Origin: Dehalococcoidia bacterium
GTDB lineage: Bacteria; Chloroflexota; Dehalococcoidia; SM23-28-2; RBG-16-64-32
Reading direction: 5' to 3'
Length of the DNA stretch: 64,000 nucleotides
NCBI GenBank assembly: GCA_030649945.1
Contig: JAUSFE010000032.1
Location: forward strand, 62,001-126,000
In this document: positions 26,606 through 35,689 of the stretch, one piece after another
Position numbering within the stretch: position 1 is the first letter of the stretch
Layout of the letters: each line of letters starts with the position of its first letter
Made by a program: the position numbers and the translations under genes
Notes under the pieces: generated by a model
What the model was told of the DNA's origin: nothing
Database searches by the model: none
The model's input: the letters and a program-made list of their open reading frames with translations, nothing else

Positions 26606-27396
26606 GCGTCGCTCTCGCCTACTTCCGGCGCGATTTCCAGATCTGGAGCAGCTACCGACTGGCTGCGCTCTGGCAGCTGGTCACACCCTTCATGCTCATC
26701 GGCCTCATTTACTTCGCCGGCGAAGCGATTGGCGACCGGTCGGACCTCATCAAGGAAGAGAACGGCAGTTATGTAGCGTTCATCCTTGTTGGAGTGGCCT
26801 TCGCTGACGTGCTCCTCGGGGGACTGAACAACCTTCCCCAGCAGATCCACGACCAACAGCGGCTGGGAATGCTGGAACCGACGCTGGTGGCCCCGATCCG
26901 CAACCTGAGCCTCCTCACGTCTATCTGGCTATTCCGCTTCTCCCTCTCCCTGGTGCGGATGACCATGTTTATGGCCTTCGGGTTTATCGCGTTAGGATTT
27001 TGGCATTCCGTTGACCCGAGTTCGGTGATCTTGATCCTGATAGCGGCTGAGATCACGTACCTGGCGCTCGGCGCCTTCTCCGCGGCCTTCGTCATCCTGT
27101 TCAAGGAGGGCGACCCGGTGCGACTCGCCTATGCAGGGTTCAGCACCGTAATCGGCGGCGCCATCTTCCCCGTTGATGCCCTGCCGGACTGGATGGAACC
27201 CATCGCGCTACTAATCCCCCTAACTCACGCGCTCTCCGGCATACGGGAAGGGCTGGACGGCGGCAGCATCGCTGACGTGGCGCCGCAACTGATCACCCTC
27301 ACGATTATGGCGGTCGTGCTGGTGCCAGCGGCGCTCTACGCATTCAGCTGGGCCCTGCAGCGGGCCAAGCGGGAGGGCTCCCTTGGCCAGTATTAG
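26602..27396 (+). CDS. ABC-2 type transporter permease
   Basis: A 264-residue integral membrane protein with six predicted hydrophobic segments, for example ALWQLVTPFMLIGLIYFAG, MFMAFGFIALGFW and MAVVLVPAALYAFSWAL. The amphipathic segment LPQQIHDQQRLGMLEPTLVAP and the helix LTHALSGIREGL are typical of ABC-2 exporters. It forms the channel for the ATPase encoded just upstream. The start overlaps the ATPase stop by 4 bp; the 3' end overlaps the following GT2 gene by 14 bp. Confidence 0.9.
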   Translation: MSVALAYFRRDFQIWSSYRLAALWQLVTPFMLIGLIYFAGEAIGDRSDLIKEENGSYVAFILVGVAFADVLLGGLNNLPQQIHDQQRLGMLEPTLVAPIRNLSLLTSIWLFRFSLSLVRMTMFMAFGFIALGFWHSVDPSSVILILIAAEITYLALGAFSAAFVILFKEGDPVRLAYAGFSTVIGGAIFPVDALPDWMEPIALLIPLTHALSGIREGLDGGSIADVAPQLITLTIMAVVLVPAALYAFSWALQRAKREGSLGQY

Positions 27397-28465
27397 AAGA
27401 GCGCTGGTCCGGCGCCGCCCGCCGAATGTGGCGCCGCAACCGGCCCGACGCAAGGTGGGCGCCGCCCCCTTCCTTGACGACATTAAACCGTCGATGTACG
27501 AGATCGTGGCCACGGGCGGCCCCAGCGACACGGCGCCGCAAGTGTCCGTCGTGGTGCCGACGCGCAACCGGCGCGACCTGCTTTCAGACACCATAGGCGC
27601 GCTCCTGGCGCAAGACATGCCGCCCGGCTCCTACGAGATCCTCGTCGTCGACAACGCCTCCACGGACGGGACTACTGAACTCCTCCAGGCGGCGGCGATG
27701 AGCAGCCCTGTCCCCTTCACGGGGATCAGGGCGAAACGCAACCGCGGCCCGGCTGTTAGCCGCAACACCGGCGTCCAGAACGCCCGGGGCAAGATCGTGG
27801 CCTTCACCGACAGCGACTGCGTTCCCACGCACAGCTGGCTGCGCTCAATGCTGACGGCCTTCGCCGCAGGCGTAGGCGTGGCACAGGGACGAACGACGGC
27901 GCATCCCGCTCAGGGGCAACCGTTGTTCAATCACTTCATCGAAACCCTGGATTTCGACGGATCTTATTCGACATCGAACGTGGCCTACCTGAAGGAAGCG
28001 GTGGTAGAGGCCGGTGGGTTCGACCCCGGTTGCTCGTACTGGGAGGACGTGGACCTGGGGTGGCGGGTCTATCGCCTGGGTTGGGAAGCGGTGTTTGCGC
28101 CGGAGGCCCTCGTCTACCATCAGGTGCTTCGCCTCTCGGCCCCGGGGTGGCTCCTCAACGCCTGGCACTACCACATCTGGCCGGCTAAAGCCGCCAGATA
28201 CCCGGAGTTCGGGCGTTACCTTTTCTGCCGCCTGTGGTCGCACCCTTTGCACCCCCTGTTCCAGGCCTTCGTTCTCGGCCTCACACTCGGCGCCTGGCGC
28301 CGCCCGTTCCTGCTGTTGACGCTCCCTTACCTCTTCTTTCCGTTCCGACAGCGCCTCGTCGGACGCTGGCCGCCACTACGGGCCGGCGCGCACGTGGCGC
28401 GTGACGCCGTCGCGCTAGCAGCCCTTCTCACGGGCAGCGTCCGCTTCCGGCGACTGGTGCTTTAG
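27383..28465 (+). CDS. Family 2 glycosyltransferase
   Basis: A 360-residue GT-A enzyme with QVSVVVPTRNRRDLL, VVDNASTDGT, the DxD site in FTDSDCVPT, and the catalytic SYWEDVDLGWRVYRLGW. A hydrophobic region follows (LFQAFVLGLTLGAWRRPFLL) and the end SVRFRRLVL matches its paralogues at 12464 and 23799. The start is TTG with GGGAGGG 6 nt before, inside the permease gene; ATG at 27494 is a shorter alternative. Unlike the fusion protein, all catalytic residues are present. Confidence 0.87.
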   Translation: MASIRRALVRRRPPNVAPQPARRKVGAAPFLDDIKPSMYEIVATGGPSDTAPQVSVVVPTRNRRDLLSDTIGALLAQDMPPGSYEILVVDNASTDGTTELLQAAAMSSPVPFTGIRAKRNRGPAVSRNTGVQNARGKIVAFTDSDCVPTHSWLRSMLTAFAAGVGVAQGRTTAHPAQGQPLFNHFIETLDFDGSYSTSNVAYLKEAVVEAGGFDPGCSYWEDVDLGWRVYRLGWEAVFAPEALVYHQVLRLSAPGWLLNAWHYHIWPAKAARYPEFGRYLFCRLWSHPLHPLFQAFVLGLTLGAWRRPFLLLTLPYLFFPFRQRLVGRWPPLRAGAHVARDAVALAALLTGSVRFRRLVL

Positions 28466-28474
28466 GAGGGTCCC

Positions 28475-29842
28475 GTGGAACTAGATGCATACCTCAAAGC
28501 ATGTCTACGCTGGTGGTTCATCCCAATTGTCGTGCTCGCGATAGCCGTCGGCGGGGTATGGACGTATCACAATGTGACTGGCACAAAGGAGGCCCAGGCC
28601 ACGGTCGTCGTCCTCCAGTCCTTCCTTCCCGGCCCGGGCGAGTTCGTCACACCCAGAATAGGGTTCGACTCCGTGGACGAGAGCGAGGAATTGGCGGAGG
28701 GCGTCGCCCGCAGGCTGGATGACGGCACAGACCCAGATGATCTCCACATCTCCGTTGACATCGTCTCCAACCTCAACCGCCCCAACCCCAGCCTCCTCTA
28801 CGGGGTCAAGGCTGAAGACAAGAACACGGACCGCGCGATCAAGATCGCCAACCTGGCGGTCGAAGAGGCGCGGGAGATCTTCGAGGAGATCAACACGCCT
28901 TCCCCGCGCGATGTGCGGGCCGCCTACTCGGCAGAGCTTGACGGGGCCGACGCTGACGTGGAGAGCGCGCGCGCTGAGCTGGTGGCCTTCGAACAGACGA
29001 ACAATGCTTACGGGCTTTCCGACAGAATCGACCATCAGCTGGCGCTCGTCAGTCAGATGCGGGTGTCGCTCGTCTCAGCGGACGCCGGGCTTGCCAGTGC
29101 AGGAGGAAGCGACGATCCCGCCAGCCTGCAGGCCGCGCGGGCAGAGCGGGACCGGCTCCTCAGCCTCCAATCCGAGTACAACCGCCTCGTCTTCGAGTTG
29201 GGGCTTGCGCAGTCGGCTATCGCCCGCCTGGAACAGCGGGAGTCTGATCTGACACTTGCCGGTGATGATGGCGCCGGCGCCGTGGCGGAAGTGAGGGACC
29301 AGTTGGCCACGCAGCGCCAGCGGCTGGTCAGCGCCCAGGGGGGGCTCAGCGCGTTCGAGACGGCAAACAGCGCCTCGCAACTCCCGAGTGCAATCCAGAC
29401 GCAACAGGCTCTCGTCAGCCAGCTGACCATCTCGCAGGCCGGCGGACATGCCGGCGCCGACTCCTACGGCGCCGCCCTTGAGCGCGAACAGAACGAACTC
29501 AACCGCCTGCTCAGTCTGCAGCCGGAGCACGACAAGCTGAACCTCGAACTGACGAAGGCGGAAGGCCGCCTGGCGACGCTAGAACAGAGGATAGTGGACA
29601 TTGAGGCAGGGCGGAGCCTGCCAATACAGGCGGACGTCAACGTCCTGCACGAGGCTTCCATCCAGTCCAATCTTTGGTGGAAGATGATTACTTATGCCTT
29701 GGCGGTCATTCTGGCGCTGTTCATCTCGCTCACTGGGATCTACCTGCTTGGCTACTTCCAGCCGCAGGCGCCGACGGTTGGGGAGCTTGAAGGGGCGTTT
29801 GCGCGGCCGGTTCTGGCGCGCATCCCGAAGGCACCGAGGTAG
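28475..29842 (+). CDS. Wzz/chain-length-determinant-like polysaccharide co-polymerase
   Basis: This 455-residue protein has the topology of polysaccharide co-polymerases. A membrane helix near the N-terminus (about residues 12-30, WWFIPIVVLAIAVGGVW) and one near the C-terminus (about 400-425, ITYALAVILALFISLTGIY) flank a long extracytoplasmic region. That region is rich in Ala, Glu and Leu with heptad patterns, so a coiled coil is expected, and it contains an internal repeat around QLALVSQ and QQALVSQ. The GTG start follows AGGAGGG. The CpsD-like ATPase follows 12 bp later, the usual partnership in chain-length control. Confidence 0.82.
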   Translation: MELDAYLKACLRWWFIPIVVLAIAVGGVWTYHNVTGTKEAQATVVVLQSFLPGPGEFVTPRIGFDSVDESEELAEGVARRLDDGTDPDDLHISVDIVSNLNRPNPSLLYGVKAEDKNTDRAIKIANLAVEEAREIFEEINTPSPRDVRAAYSAELDGADADVESARAELVAFEQTNNAYGLSDRIDHQLALVSQMRVSLVSADAGLASAGGSDDPASLQAARAERDRLLSLQSEYNRLVFELGLAQSAIARLEQRESDLTLAGDDGAGAVAEVRDQLATQRQRLVSAQGGLSAFETANSASQLPSAIQTQQALVSQLTISQAGGHAGADSYGAALEREQNELNRLLSLQPEHDKLNLELTKAEGRLATLEQRIVDIEAGRSLPIQADVNVLHEASIQSNLWWKMITYALAVILALFISLTGIYLLGYFQPQAPTVGELEGAFARPVLARIPKAPR

Positions 29843-29854
29843 AGGAGGCTCGCT

Positions 29855-30535
29855 ATGGCACTTCTTGGACCAGCTACGGAAATGTCACGCAAGCTGCGCG
29901 GCCTGCGCCCGTTTCGGGCGCGCGACGAAAACTTGCTGCTCTCACAGCGAGTAGGCCCGTTCGCCGAATCGTTCCGGCTGCTCGCGCTGAACGTCCGGCG
30001 GTTGATGGAGGGACACTCAGCCAAGACGCTCGTGGTGATGAGCGCCTTCGGAGGAGATGGCCGCTCTACCGTCGCGGCGAACCTGGCGATCTCCATTGGG
30101 GAATATGGCCGCGTCCTTCTGGCAGACTTCCGGCCGGACGCGCTGCGAGACCCGGGGTGGCTGCAGGACGCAATCACCAACGGAAACCACGGTGGCACCG
30201 GCGAGGGCCGTCACGGCCTACCGGACACGATGCCGGGCCCTCTGCTGGGGACCGGGCACCCGCAGGTCTGGTTCATGGACCCGGGCGAACGGGTACTCGC
30301 GGGTGGCCGGTTGAGCGAGACGATCCGCGCGGCGGGCGAAAACGGCATGTTCACGGTGATCGATTCGCCACCGGCGACCGAATCAAGTGACGCCTACCGG
30401 CTGGCCGAACAAGCAGGCAAGGTGCTGTACGTTATTCGCCGCAAGCCCCAGGACATGGCGGTACACCGAGGCGTCTGCGACACCCTCTCTCGCCTGGGCG
30501 CAGACGTCATCGGGCTCGTTGTCAACGACTTCTAG
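29855..30535 (+). CDS. CpsD/BY-kinase-like P-loop ATPase with Lys-to-Arg Walker A
   Basis: A 226-residue protein of the MinD/BY-kinase fold. The Walker A-type loop reads FGGDGRST (about residues 65-72), where the family normally has GxGKS/T; the canonical Lys is Arg. The second Walker motif is LLADFRPD and Walker B is FTVIDSPP. There is no Tyr-rich C-terminal cluster, so the usual autophosphorylation tail is missing. It probably modulates the Wzz-like partner encoded just upstream; ATPase activity is uncertain. GAGGAGG precedes the ATG. Confidence 0.78.
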   Translation: MALLGPATEMSRKLRGLRPFRARDENLLLSQRVGPFAESFRLLALNVRRLMEGHSAKTLVVMSAFGGDGRSTVAANLAISIGEYGRVLLADFRPDALRDPGWLQDAITNGNHGGTGEGRHGLPDTMPGPLLGTGHPQVWFMDPGERVLAGGRLSETIRAAGENGMFTVIDSPPATESSDAYRLAEQAGKVLYVIRRKPQDMAVHRGVCDTLSRLGADVIGLVVNDF

Positions 30536-30643
30536 CCGCCTACCGCAATGAACTCCCGGGCAGGCTTCCAAGCGATCCCTGCGGTGAGCCGGAAAGACAA
30601 CGCCACCGCTGGATACCGGCCTGCCCTCTGGCCGGGGGGCTAG

Positions 30644-32173
30644 ATGGCCGTCGGACGGGTTCCTTACGGACGGCCGCCGTTTGCCGGTCACTGGTCGCAA
30701 CCGCTGGCGCTTGCCGCTTGCGCCGGGTTCCTAGGCCTGATCCTGTTCGCCGTAGTCGCCAGCGGCCAGGTCGCGGTCTTGCTCGGGCTTGTTGCGGCCG
30801 CTGCCCTCGCCTACACGGCGTGGCGCTGGCCCATGCAGACCGTGATCGCCCTGATGGTCCTGCTGCCCATCAGCCGCTTCCTCTCGTTTGCCGCCTTCAC
30901 CGCCACCGATTCCACCACCGTGCTGCGCGCTAGCCAGACATGGAAGGACGTCGTCCTGGCGGTACTGGTCATCAGAATGGTCCACGACGCCTTCCTGAGG
31001 CGGCAGGCGCCGCGGGTACATTTCCTGGACCTGCTCGTCGTCTTCTACATCCTGCTGGTCGCGGCCTACGTGATCTACCCGGGCGACGAGCAACAATCCA
31101 GCCGAACGGTGCGGCTGCTCGCCTTCCGGCAGGACGCCTTCTACCTCCTTGCCTATTTCGTGGGCCGTGGCCTCACCATTAGCCGGGAGCATCTCCGGCA
31201 GATGTTGCTCACACTGGCTGGCATCAGCGTTGTCATCGCCGCCGTGGCCGTTTGGCAATGGGCCGCGCCCGGCATGAGTAACAAGCTGTTCGACAAACTC
31301 GGCTACTCGGAATTCACCGAAGCCGTCGGCACGCCTCACGAGGCCGAACTCGTGCGTTCGCGCCTGCTCGCCGGGGGCGAGCTGCCCCGCGCCTCATCCC
31401 TGTTCCTGGCGGACCTCGGGCTCGCCTTTTACCAGATACTCCTGATCCCGATCGCCGCCGGCCTCTTCTTCTCCGTCCGCAGGGGCCTCAGCAGCCTGAG
31501 CAGCGGTTTCCTGCTCCTGCTGATGATCGGGACAATGGGCCTCACCGTGGCCCGCGCACCAGCGCTCGCCGCTATCGCCGGCCTCGCTCTCCTCATCCTG
31601 GCGTCGCGCTCCTTCCTGCGCGGGACGTGGACGGCCGTCGGGTTGGCGGCGATGGCTTTGGTGTTCGTCCTCGTCTCCGGCTTCAGCCCCAGCCAGCTGA
31701 GCGAACTCTTTTCGTCCCAGGAGAGCTCGGCTCTTGCCCACACCGAACTCATCCGCCGCAGCACAGAACTGCTCCAGGCAAACCCGCTTGGGCTTGGCCT
31801 TGGCAACGGCAGCCATGTCTCGATCCTCGCCAACAACGTCGGCACCGGGTCGGTACCTGCCTGGGCGACCGAGACCTGGTATCTGCAACTGGGTCTGGAA
31901 ATGGGCGTGGCCGCCATCTTCCTCTTCTGTGCGATACTGCTCGGCGTTACGGCAGCCGGCCTGATAGCCAGCTTCCACGTGCGGGACCAGTGGTTGAGGG
32001 CGCTCACGCTGGGTGTGGCCGGGGCCGGTACCGGCTTCATCCTTGTCGGGGTCTTCCACCCGGTCTGGGCAGCTGTGCAGGTGGCATACATCTTTTGGAT
32101 CTTCGCGGGGATTAGCGTACGGGCCCAGCAATTGGACGCTGAGTGGGACCGGACGCAGGAGGACTCGGGGTGA
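30644..32173 (+). CDS. O-antigen ligase/polymerase-like (Wzy/WaaL family) membrane protein
   Basis: A 509-residue polytopic protein with about 12 hydrophobic segments. A large loop lies in the second half, around residues 340-400, with ALAHTELIRRSTELLQANPLGLGLGNG; this ANPLGLGLG pattern is the PF04932 hallmark. Members polymerise or transfer lipid-linked glycans on the outer face of the cytoplasmic membrane. A 108-bp gap without a clear promoter separates it from the ATPase gene. Its stop overlaps the next GTG start. Confidence 0.85.
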   Translation: MAVGRVPYGRPPFAGHWSQPLALAACAGFLGLILFAVVASGQVAVLLGLVAAAALAYTAWRWPMQTVIALMVLLPISRFLSFAAFTATDSTTVLRASQTWKDVVLAVLVIRMVHDAFLRRQAPRVHFLDLLVVFYILLVAAYVIYPGDEQQSSRTVRLLAFRQDAFYLLAYFVGRGLTISREHLRQMLLTLAGISVVIAAVAVWQWAAPGMSNKLFDKLGYSEFTEAVGTPHEAELVRSRLLAGGELPRASSLFLADLGLAFYQILLIPIAAGLFFSVRRGLSSLSSGFLLLLMIGTMGLTVARAPALAAIAGLALLILASRSFLRGTWTAVGLAAMALVFVLVSGFSPSQLSELFSSQESSALAHTELIRRSTELLQANPLGLGLGNGSHVSILANNVGTGSVPAWATETWYLQLGLEMGVAAIFLFCAILLGVTAAGLIASFHVRDQWLRALTLGVAGAGTGFILVGVFHPVWAAVQVAYIFWIFAGISVRAQQLDAEWDRTQEDSG

Positions 32174-33384
32174 GGATCGCCTGCTACCACAATCAGGCGC
32201 CGGGAGGGGCACGCCGGGCAATTCACGAGCTGTGCCAGCAACTGACCCGCCGGCACACCGTCGACGTCTTCTCGCTCGACACCGCGGACGAATCGTTCGT
32301 CAAGAGCAGTGACTTCGCGAGCAATATAACTGTGTTCGACTTTCGCCCGCGCCGGCCGCTCCGGTCTGCCGTTGGCTTGAACATGCTGCGCTGGCGCCAG
32401 GACCTGAAGCGCCTGGAGGACATATGCCGCCTGATCGCGGCGCAGGTGGACGCAGGCGACTACGACGCCGTGCTGACGGATCCCTGCCGCTTCGTACAGG
32501 CGGCGCCATCGGTGTTGGCTTACCTCGCCACGCCCAGCGCCTACTACTGTCACGAACCGCCGCGCCGCTTCGTCCAGGCCGTAGCCCGGCCTGAGTCGGC
32601 ACCGCTGGCCCCGCAGGAGCGCGCAAGGGCCTGGCTGCGCGGCAGGCTGTATGACGCCGTCATCAAGCCAATTGACCGACGGAACGTCAATAAGGCAAGC
32701 GCAGTCCTTGCCAATTCCCAGATGACGCGGCAGATGATAATGGACTACTACGGGCGTGATGCCACCATCTCCGCTCTGGGCGTCGACGCTCAGCGCTTCC
32801 GTCCGGGTGACAGACCGGGCCGCGACAGTTACGTCCTTTCCGTCGGCGCCCTTGCCGTACCCAAGGGTTTCGACTTCATCATCCGCAGCCTCGGTTTATG
32901 CCCGCCGTCCCTGCGGCCCACGCTGGTGATTGTGGCCAACGCCGACGACTGCGGGGTGGGGCGGGATCTCCGCCGGCTCGCCGCGCGCTCCGATGTGCAG
33001 CTCGAGCTTCTTCTCGAGGTCTCCGACGACGAACTGATACGGCTCTACCAGCGGGCCCGCGCCTTTGTCTTCGCCTCTCACCATGAGCCATTCGGCCTTG
33101 CCGTTCTCGAGGCCATGGCGTGCGCCACGCCTGTCATCACCGTCGAAGAGGGCGGACCGCGCGAGACCGTGATTGACGGTGTGACCGGCCTGCTTGTCCC
33201 CCGCCGGGAGGAAGACTTCGCTGAGGCAGTGATGCGCGTACTGGAGAACCCCGTGCTAGCTTCCTCGCTCGCCGCAGAGGCGCGCAAGCATGTCGAGGCG
33301 CACTGGACGTGGCAGGCGGCGGGGGAACGCATCGAGCGCCATCTACTGGCCCTGGATTCCCCCCTGCCCGTGGGGGCGCCATGA
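32170..33384 (+). CDS. Family 4 glycosyltransferase
   Basis: A 404-residue GT-B enzyme starting MRIACYHNQAPGGARRAIHEL. The donor domain begins at SYVLSVGALAVPKGFDFII and holds the EX7E motif in ASHHEPFGLAVLEAMACATPVI, followed by EEGGPRE. The GTG start overlaps the stop of the polymerase gene (GTGA). It is the first of four consecutive GT4 genes with 1- to 4-bp overlaps, a transcription unit that would build successive linkages of one repeat unit (inference). Confidence 0.88.
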   Translation: MRIACYHNQAPGGARRAIHELCQQLTRRHTVDVFSLDTADESFVKSSDFASNITVFDFRPRRPLRSAVGLNMLRWRQDLKRLEDICRLIAAQVDAGDYDAVLTDPCRFVQAAPSVLAYLATPSAYYCHEPPRRFVQAVARPESAPLAPQERARAWLRGRLYDAVIKPIDRRNVNKASAVLANSQMTRQMIMDYYGRDATISALGVDAQRFRPGDRPGRDSYVLSVGALAVPKGFDFIIRSLGLCPPSLRPTLVIVANADDCGVGRDLRRLAARSDVQLELLLEVSDDELIRLYQRARAFVFASHHEPFGLAVLEAMACATPVITVEEGGPRETVIDGVTGLLVPRREEDFAEAVMRVLENPVLASSLAAEARKHVEAHWTWQAAGERIERHLLALDSPLPVGAP

Positions 33385-34502
33385 GGGTCGGCATCATGGC
33401 ACGCTCGCTGCGTCCGCCCCTGACCGGCATCGGCCGGTACACACTCAACCTGGCGCGCGCGGTAGGCTCTGCGCTGCCGAAGGGGTCGCTGTCACTCTTT
33501 CTGACGCGCGACTCGATATCACTCAACGGAACACCAGGCGATCGAGCTACCGCGCCGCTGCCGACGCCGCACGAGTTGCTACGAGTGGCCTGGGAGCAGA
33601 CAGTCGTACCTCTGCAGGCGCGGGGCAAGCGCCTCGACGTTTATCACTCGCCGAACTACACGCTGCCCCTGGCGCTCCCTTGCCCGGGCGTGCTGACAGT
33701 GCACGACCTCGCCTTCCTGCGAGGTCGCCTGCACAACCAGCGGCTGCAGATCTACTTGCGGCTCTTCACGAACATCGGTGTCCGCCGGGCTTCGCAGATC
33801 ATCTGCGTTTCCGAGGCCACCCGGGCCGACGTCGAGTTGAAATACCCGGCGGCGCGGGGGCGGACAAGCGTGGTCTATTCTGGACTGGACCCTCGCTTTG
33901 AGAAGCGGCCGGCGGAGTCCGAAGTCGCGGTATTCAGGCGCGAACACGGGCTGGAGCGGCCGTACGTCCTGTTCGTCGGCTCAATTGAGCCGCGGAAGAA
34001 CCTGCCGCGGCTGGTCCAGGCGTTCGAACGAGCCGTCGCGGAGGCGGGCATCGCGCACGACCTCGTCATCTGCGGCCCCTGGGGCTGGCGCTACGGACGC
34101 TCCGCCGAGGCGATGGAGGGATCGCCACTTGCCGGGCGGATCCGGCGCATGGGCTACGTGCCGGACGCCAACCTGCCCCTACTCTACGCAGGCGCGGACA
34201 CCATGGCCTACGTCTCGCTGTTCGAGGGGTTCGGATTCCCGCTGCTGGAGGCGATGGCCATGGGGACGCCGGTGGTGACGAGCAACGTTTCGTCGATGCC
34301 GGAGGTCGTGGGGGGCGCGGCTCTGACGGTCTCGCCAAAGGATGTGGGCTCCATCGCGGCCGGCCTTATCTCAGCGCTGACCGACTCGGGCCTAGCGGCC
34401 AGGCTACGCGAAGCAGGGCCGGAGCGGGCGCGAGAGTTCACGTGGGAGCGCTGTGGCCGGGAAACAATCGAAGTCTACCGGCGGGCGATGAGCGGAGCCT
34501 AA
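33381..34502 (+). CDS. Family 4 glycosyltransferase (mannosyltransferase-like)
   Basis: A 373-residue GT-B protein. [17 protein letters not shown] near the N-terminus and [10 protein letters not shown] match the WbaZ/mannosyltransferase-like GT4 group. The donor site has [21 protein letters not shown] and EX7E in [21 protein letters not shown], then [12 protein letters not shown]. The ATG at 33381 overlaps the upstream stop by 4 bp; longer upstream in-frame starts lie inside the previous gene and lack support. Donor specificity is not certain. Confidence 0.88.
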   Translation: MRVGIMARSLRPPLTGIGRYTLNLARAVGSALPKGSLSLFLTRDSISLNGTPGDRATAPLPTPHELLRVAWEQTVVPLQARGKRLDVYHSPNYTLPLALPCPGVLTVHDLAFLRGRLHNQRLQIYLRLFTNIGVRRASQIICVSEATRADVELKYPAARGRTSVVYSGLDPRFEKRPAESEVAVFRREHGLERPYVLFVGSIEPRKNLPRLVQAFERAVAEAGIAHDLVICGPWGWRYGRSAEAMEGSPLAGRIRRMGYVPDANLPLLYAGADTMAYVSLFEGFGFPLLEAMAMGTPVVTSNVSSMPEVVGGAALTVSPKDVGSIAAGLISALTDSGLAARLREAGPERAREFTWERCGRETIEVYRRAMSGA

Positions 34503-35689
34503 TGGCGATGCGGATCGCGTTGTATCACCCATGGACCTACCTCCGCGGTGGCATCGAGAGGACGCTGCTGGAGCTGGTGAAGCGCAGCCGGCACGATTGG
34601 ACACTGTTCACCAGCCGCTACGACCCGGAAGGCACCTTCCCGGGATTCAAAGACCTGCGAATCGAACGGCTGGGCGAGGTGCCAGTCAAGCGGAACACGT
34701 TGAGTGTGGCACGCGCCTGTCTTCAAGTCGCGCTGTCAGGCCGCGACTGGAGCCGCTATGATGCCCTGATGGTCTCCAATGACGGCATCAGCAACCTGCT
34801 CGCGCTACGTTCCTCCGGAGCGCCGCTCCTCAGCCTCTGCCACACGCCGCTAAAGGTGGCCCACGATGAGAAGACGCGGGCCCGCTGGCTGGCCGTGAGG
34901 AAGCCGGGGTTTGCGACGCGCGCCGCCGTCTCACTGTTCGCCGCCCTCGACCGGCCTTTGTGGCGGCGCTACCAGCACATCTTCTGCGTCAGCGGTGAGG
35001 TGGAAAGACGGCTGCTACGATCTGGACTGGCGCGCCAGGACCAAACGGAGGTAGTGCACCCGGGGGTGGATGCCGAGCGGCTCGCGCCAAGCGGGCGTCG
35101 GGAACCGTTCTTCCTGGTGCCAGGCCGGATTATGTGGACCAAGAACATCGAACTGGCGATCGAGGCCTTCCTCGACCTCAAACTGCGCGCTCCAGCCACC
35201 CGCGACTACCGCCTGGTGATTGCCGGGATGGTGGACGAGAAGAGCCGGCCGTACCTGAAGATGCTGCGGGAGCTGAGCCTGGGGCGCGGTGACATCGAGT
35301 TCGTCGTCCGGCCGTCTGACGAGGAACTGTTTGACCTTTACGATCGCTGCTTCGCGGTGCTGTTCACGCCGCCCAACGAGGACTGGGGCATCGTGCCGCT
35401 GGAGGCGATGGCCGCCGGGAAGCCGGTGGTGTCGGTAGCCAGCGGCGGTCCCCAGGAGAGCATTGCGGACGGCGAGACAGGATTCCTGGTGCCGTCCCTC
35501 GCCAACAAGTTCACGGACGCGATGGAGCGGCTAACACGAGAACCCGAATTGTACCAGCGGATGTCTGCGGCGGGCCCCGACAGGGCGCGGTTGTTCTCGT
35601 GGGGGGCATTCGTGGGCCGCATCGATAGCTACATCGACGGCCTGGCGGAACCGGAGAAAGGCGGCGTACCGGCGCTGGTGCGGGGATGA
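34502..35689 (+). CDS. Family 4 glycosyltransferase
   Basis: A 395-residue GT-B enzyme starting near MRIALYHPWTYLRGGIERTL. The donor domain starts at PFFLVPGRIMWTKNIELAIEAF and has EX7E in PPNEDWGIVPLEAMAAGKPVV followed by SGGPQESI. The first ATG overlaps the previous stop by one base (TAATG); an ATG two codons later is equivalent. N-terminal features (GGIERTLLELV) suggest a different acceptor from the two flanking paralogues. Confidence 0.87.
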   Translation: MAMRIALYHPWTYLRGGIERTLLELVKRSRHDWTLFTSRYDPEGTFPGFKDLRIERLGEVPVKRNTLSVARACLQVALSGRDWSRYDALMVSNDGISNLLALRSSGAPLLSLCHTPLKVAHDEKTRARWLAVRKPGFATRAAVSLFAALDRPLWRRYQHIFCVSGEVERRLLRSGLARQDQTEVVHPGVDAERLAPSGRREPFFLVPGRIMWTKNIELAIEAFLDLKLRAPATRDYRLVIAGMVDEKSRPYLKMLRELSLGRGDIEFVVRPSDEELFDLYDRCFAVLFTPPNEDWGIVPLEAMAAGKPVVSVASGGPQESIADGETGFLVPSLANKFTDAMERLTREPELYQRMSAAGPDRARLFSWGAFVGRIDSYIDGLAEPEKGGVPALVRG

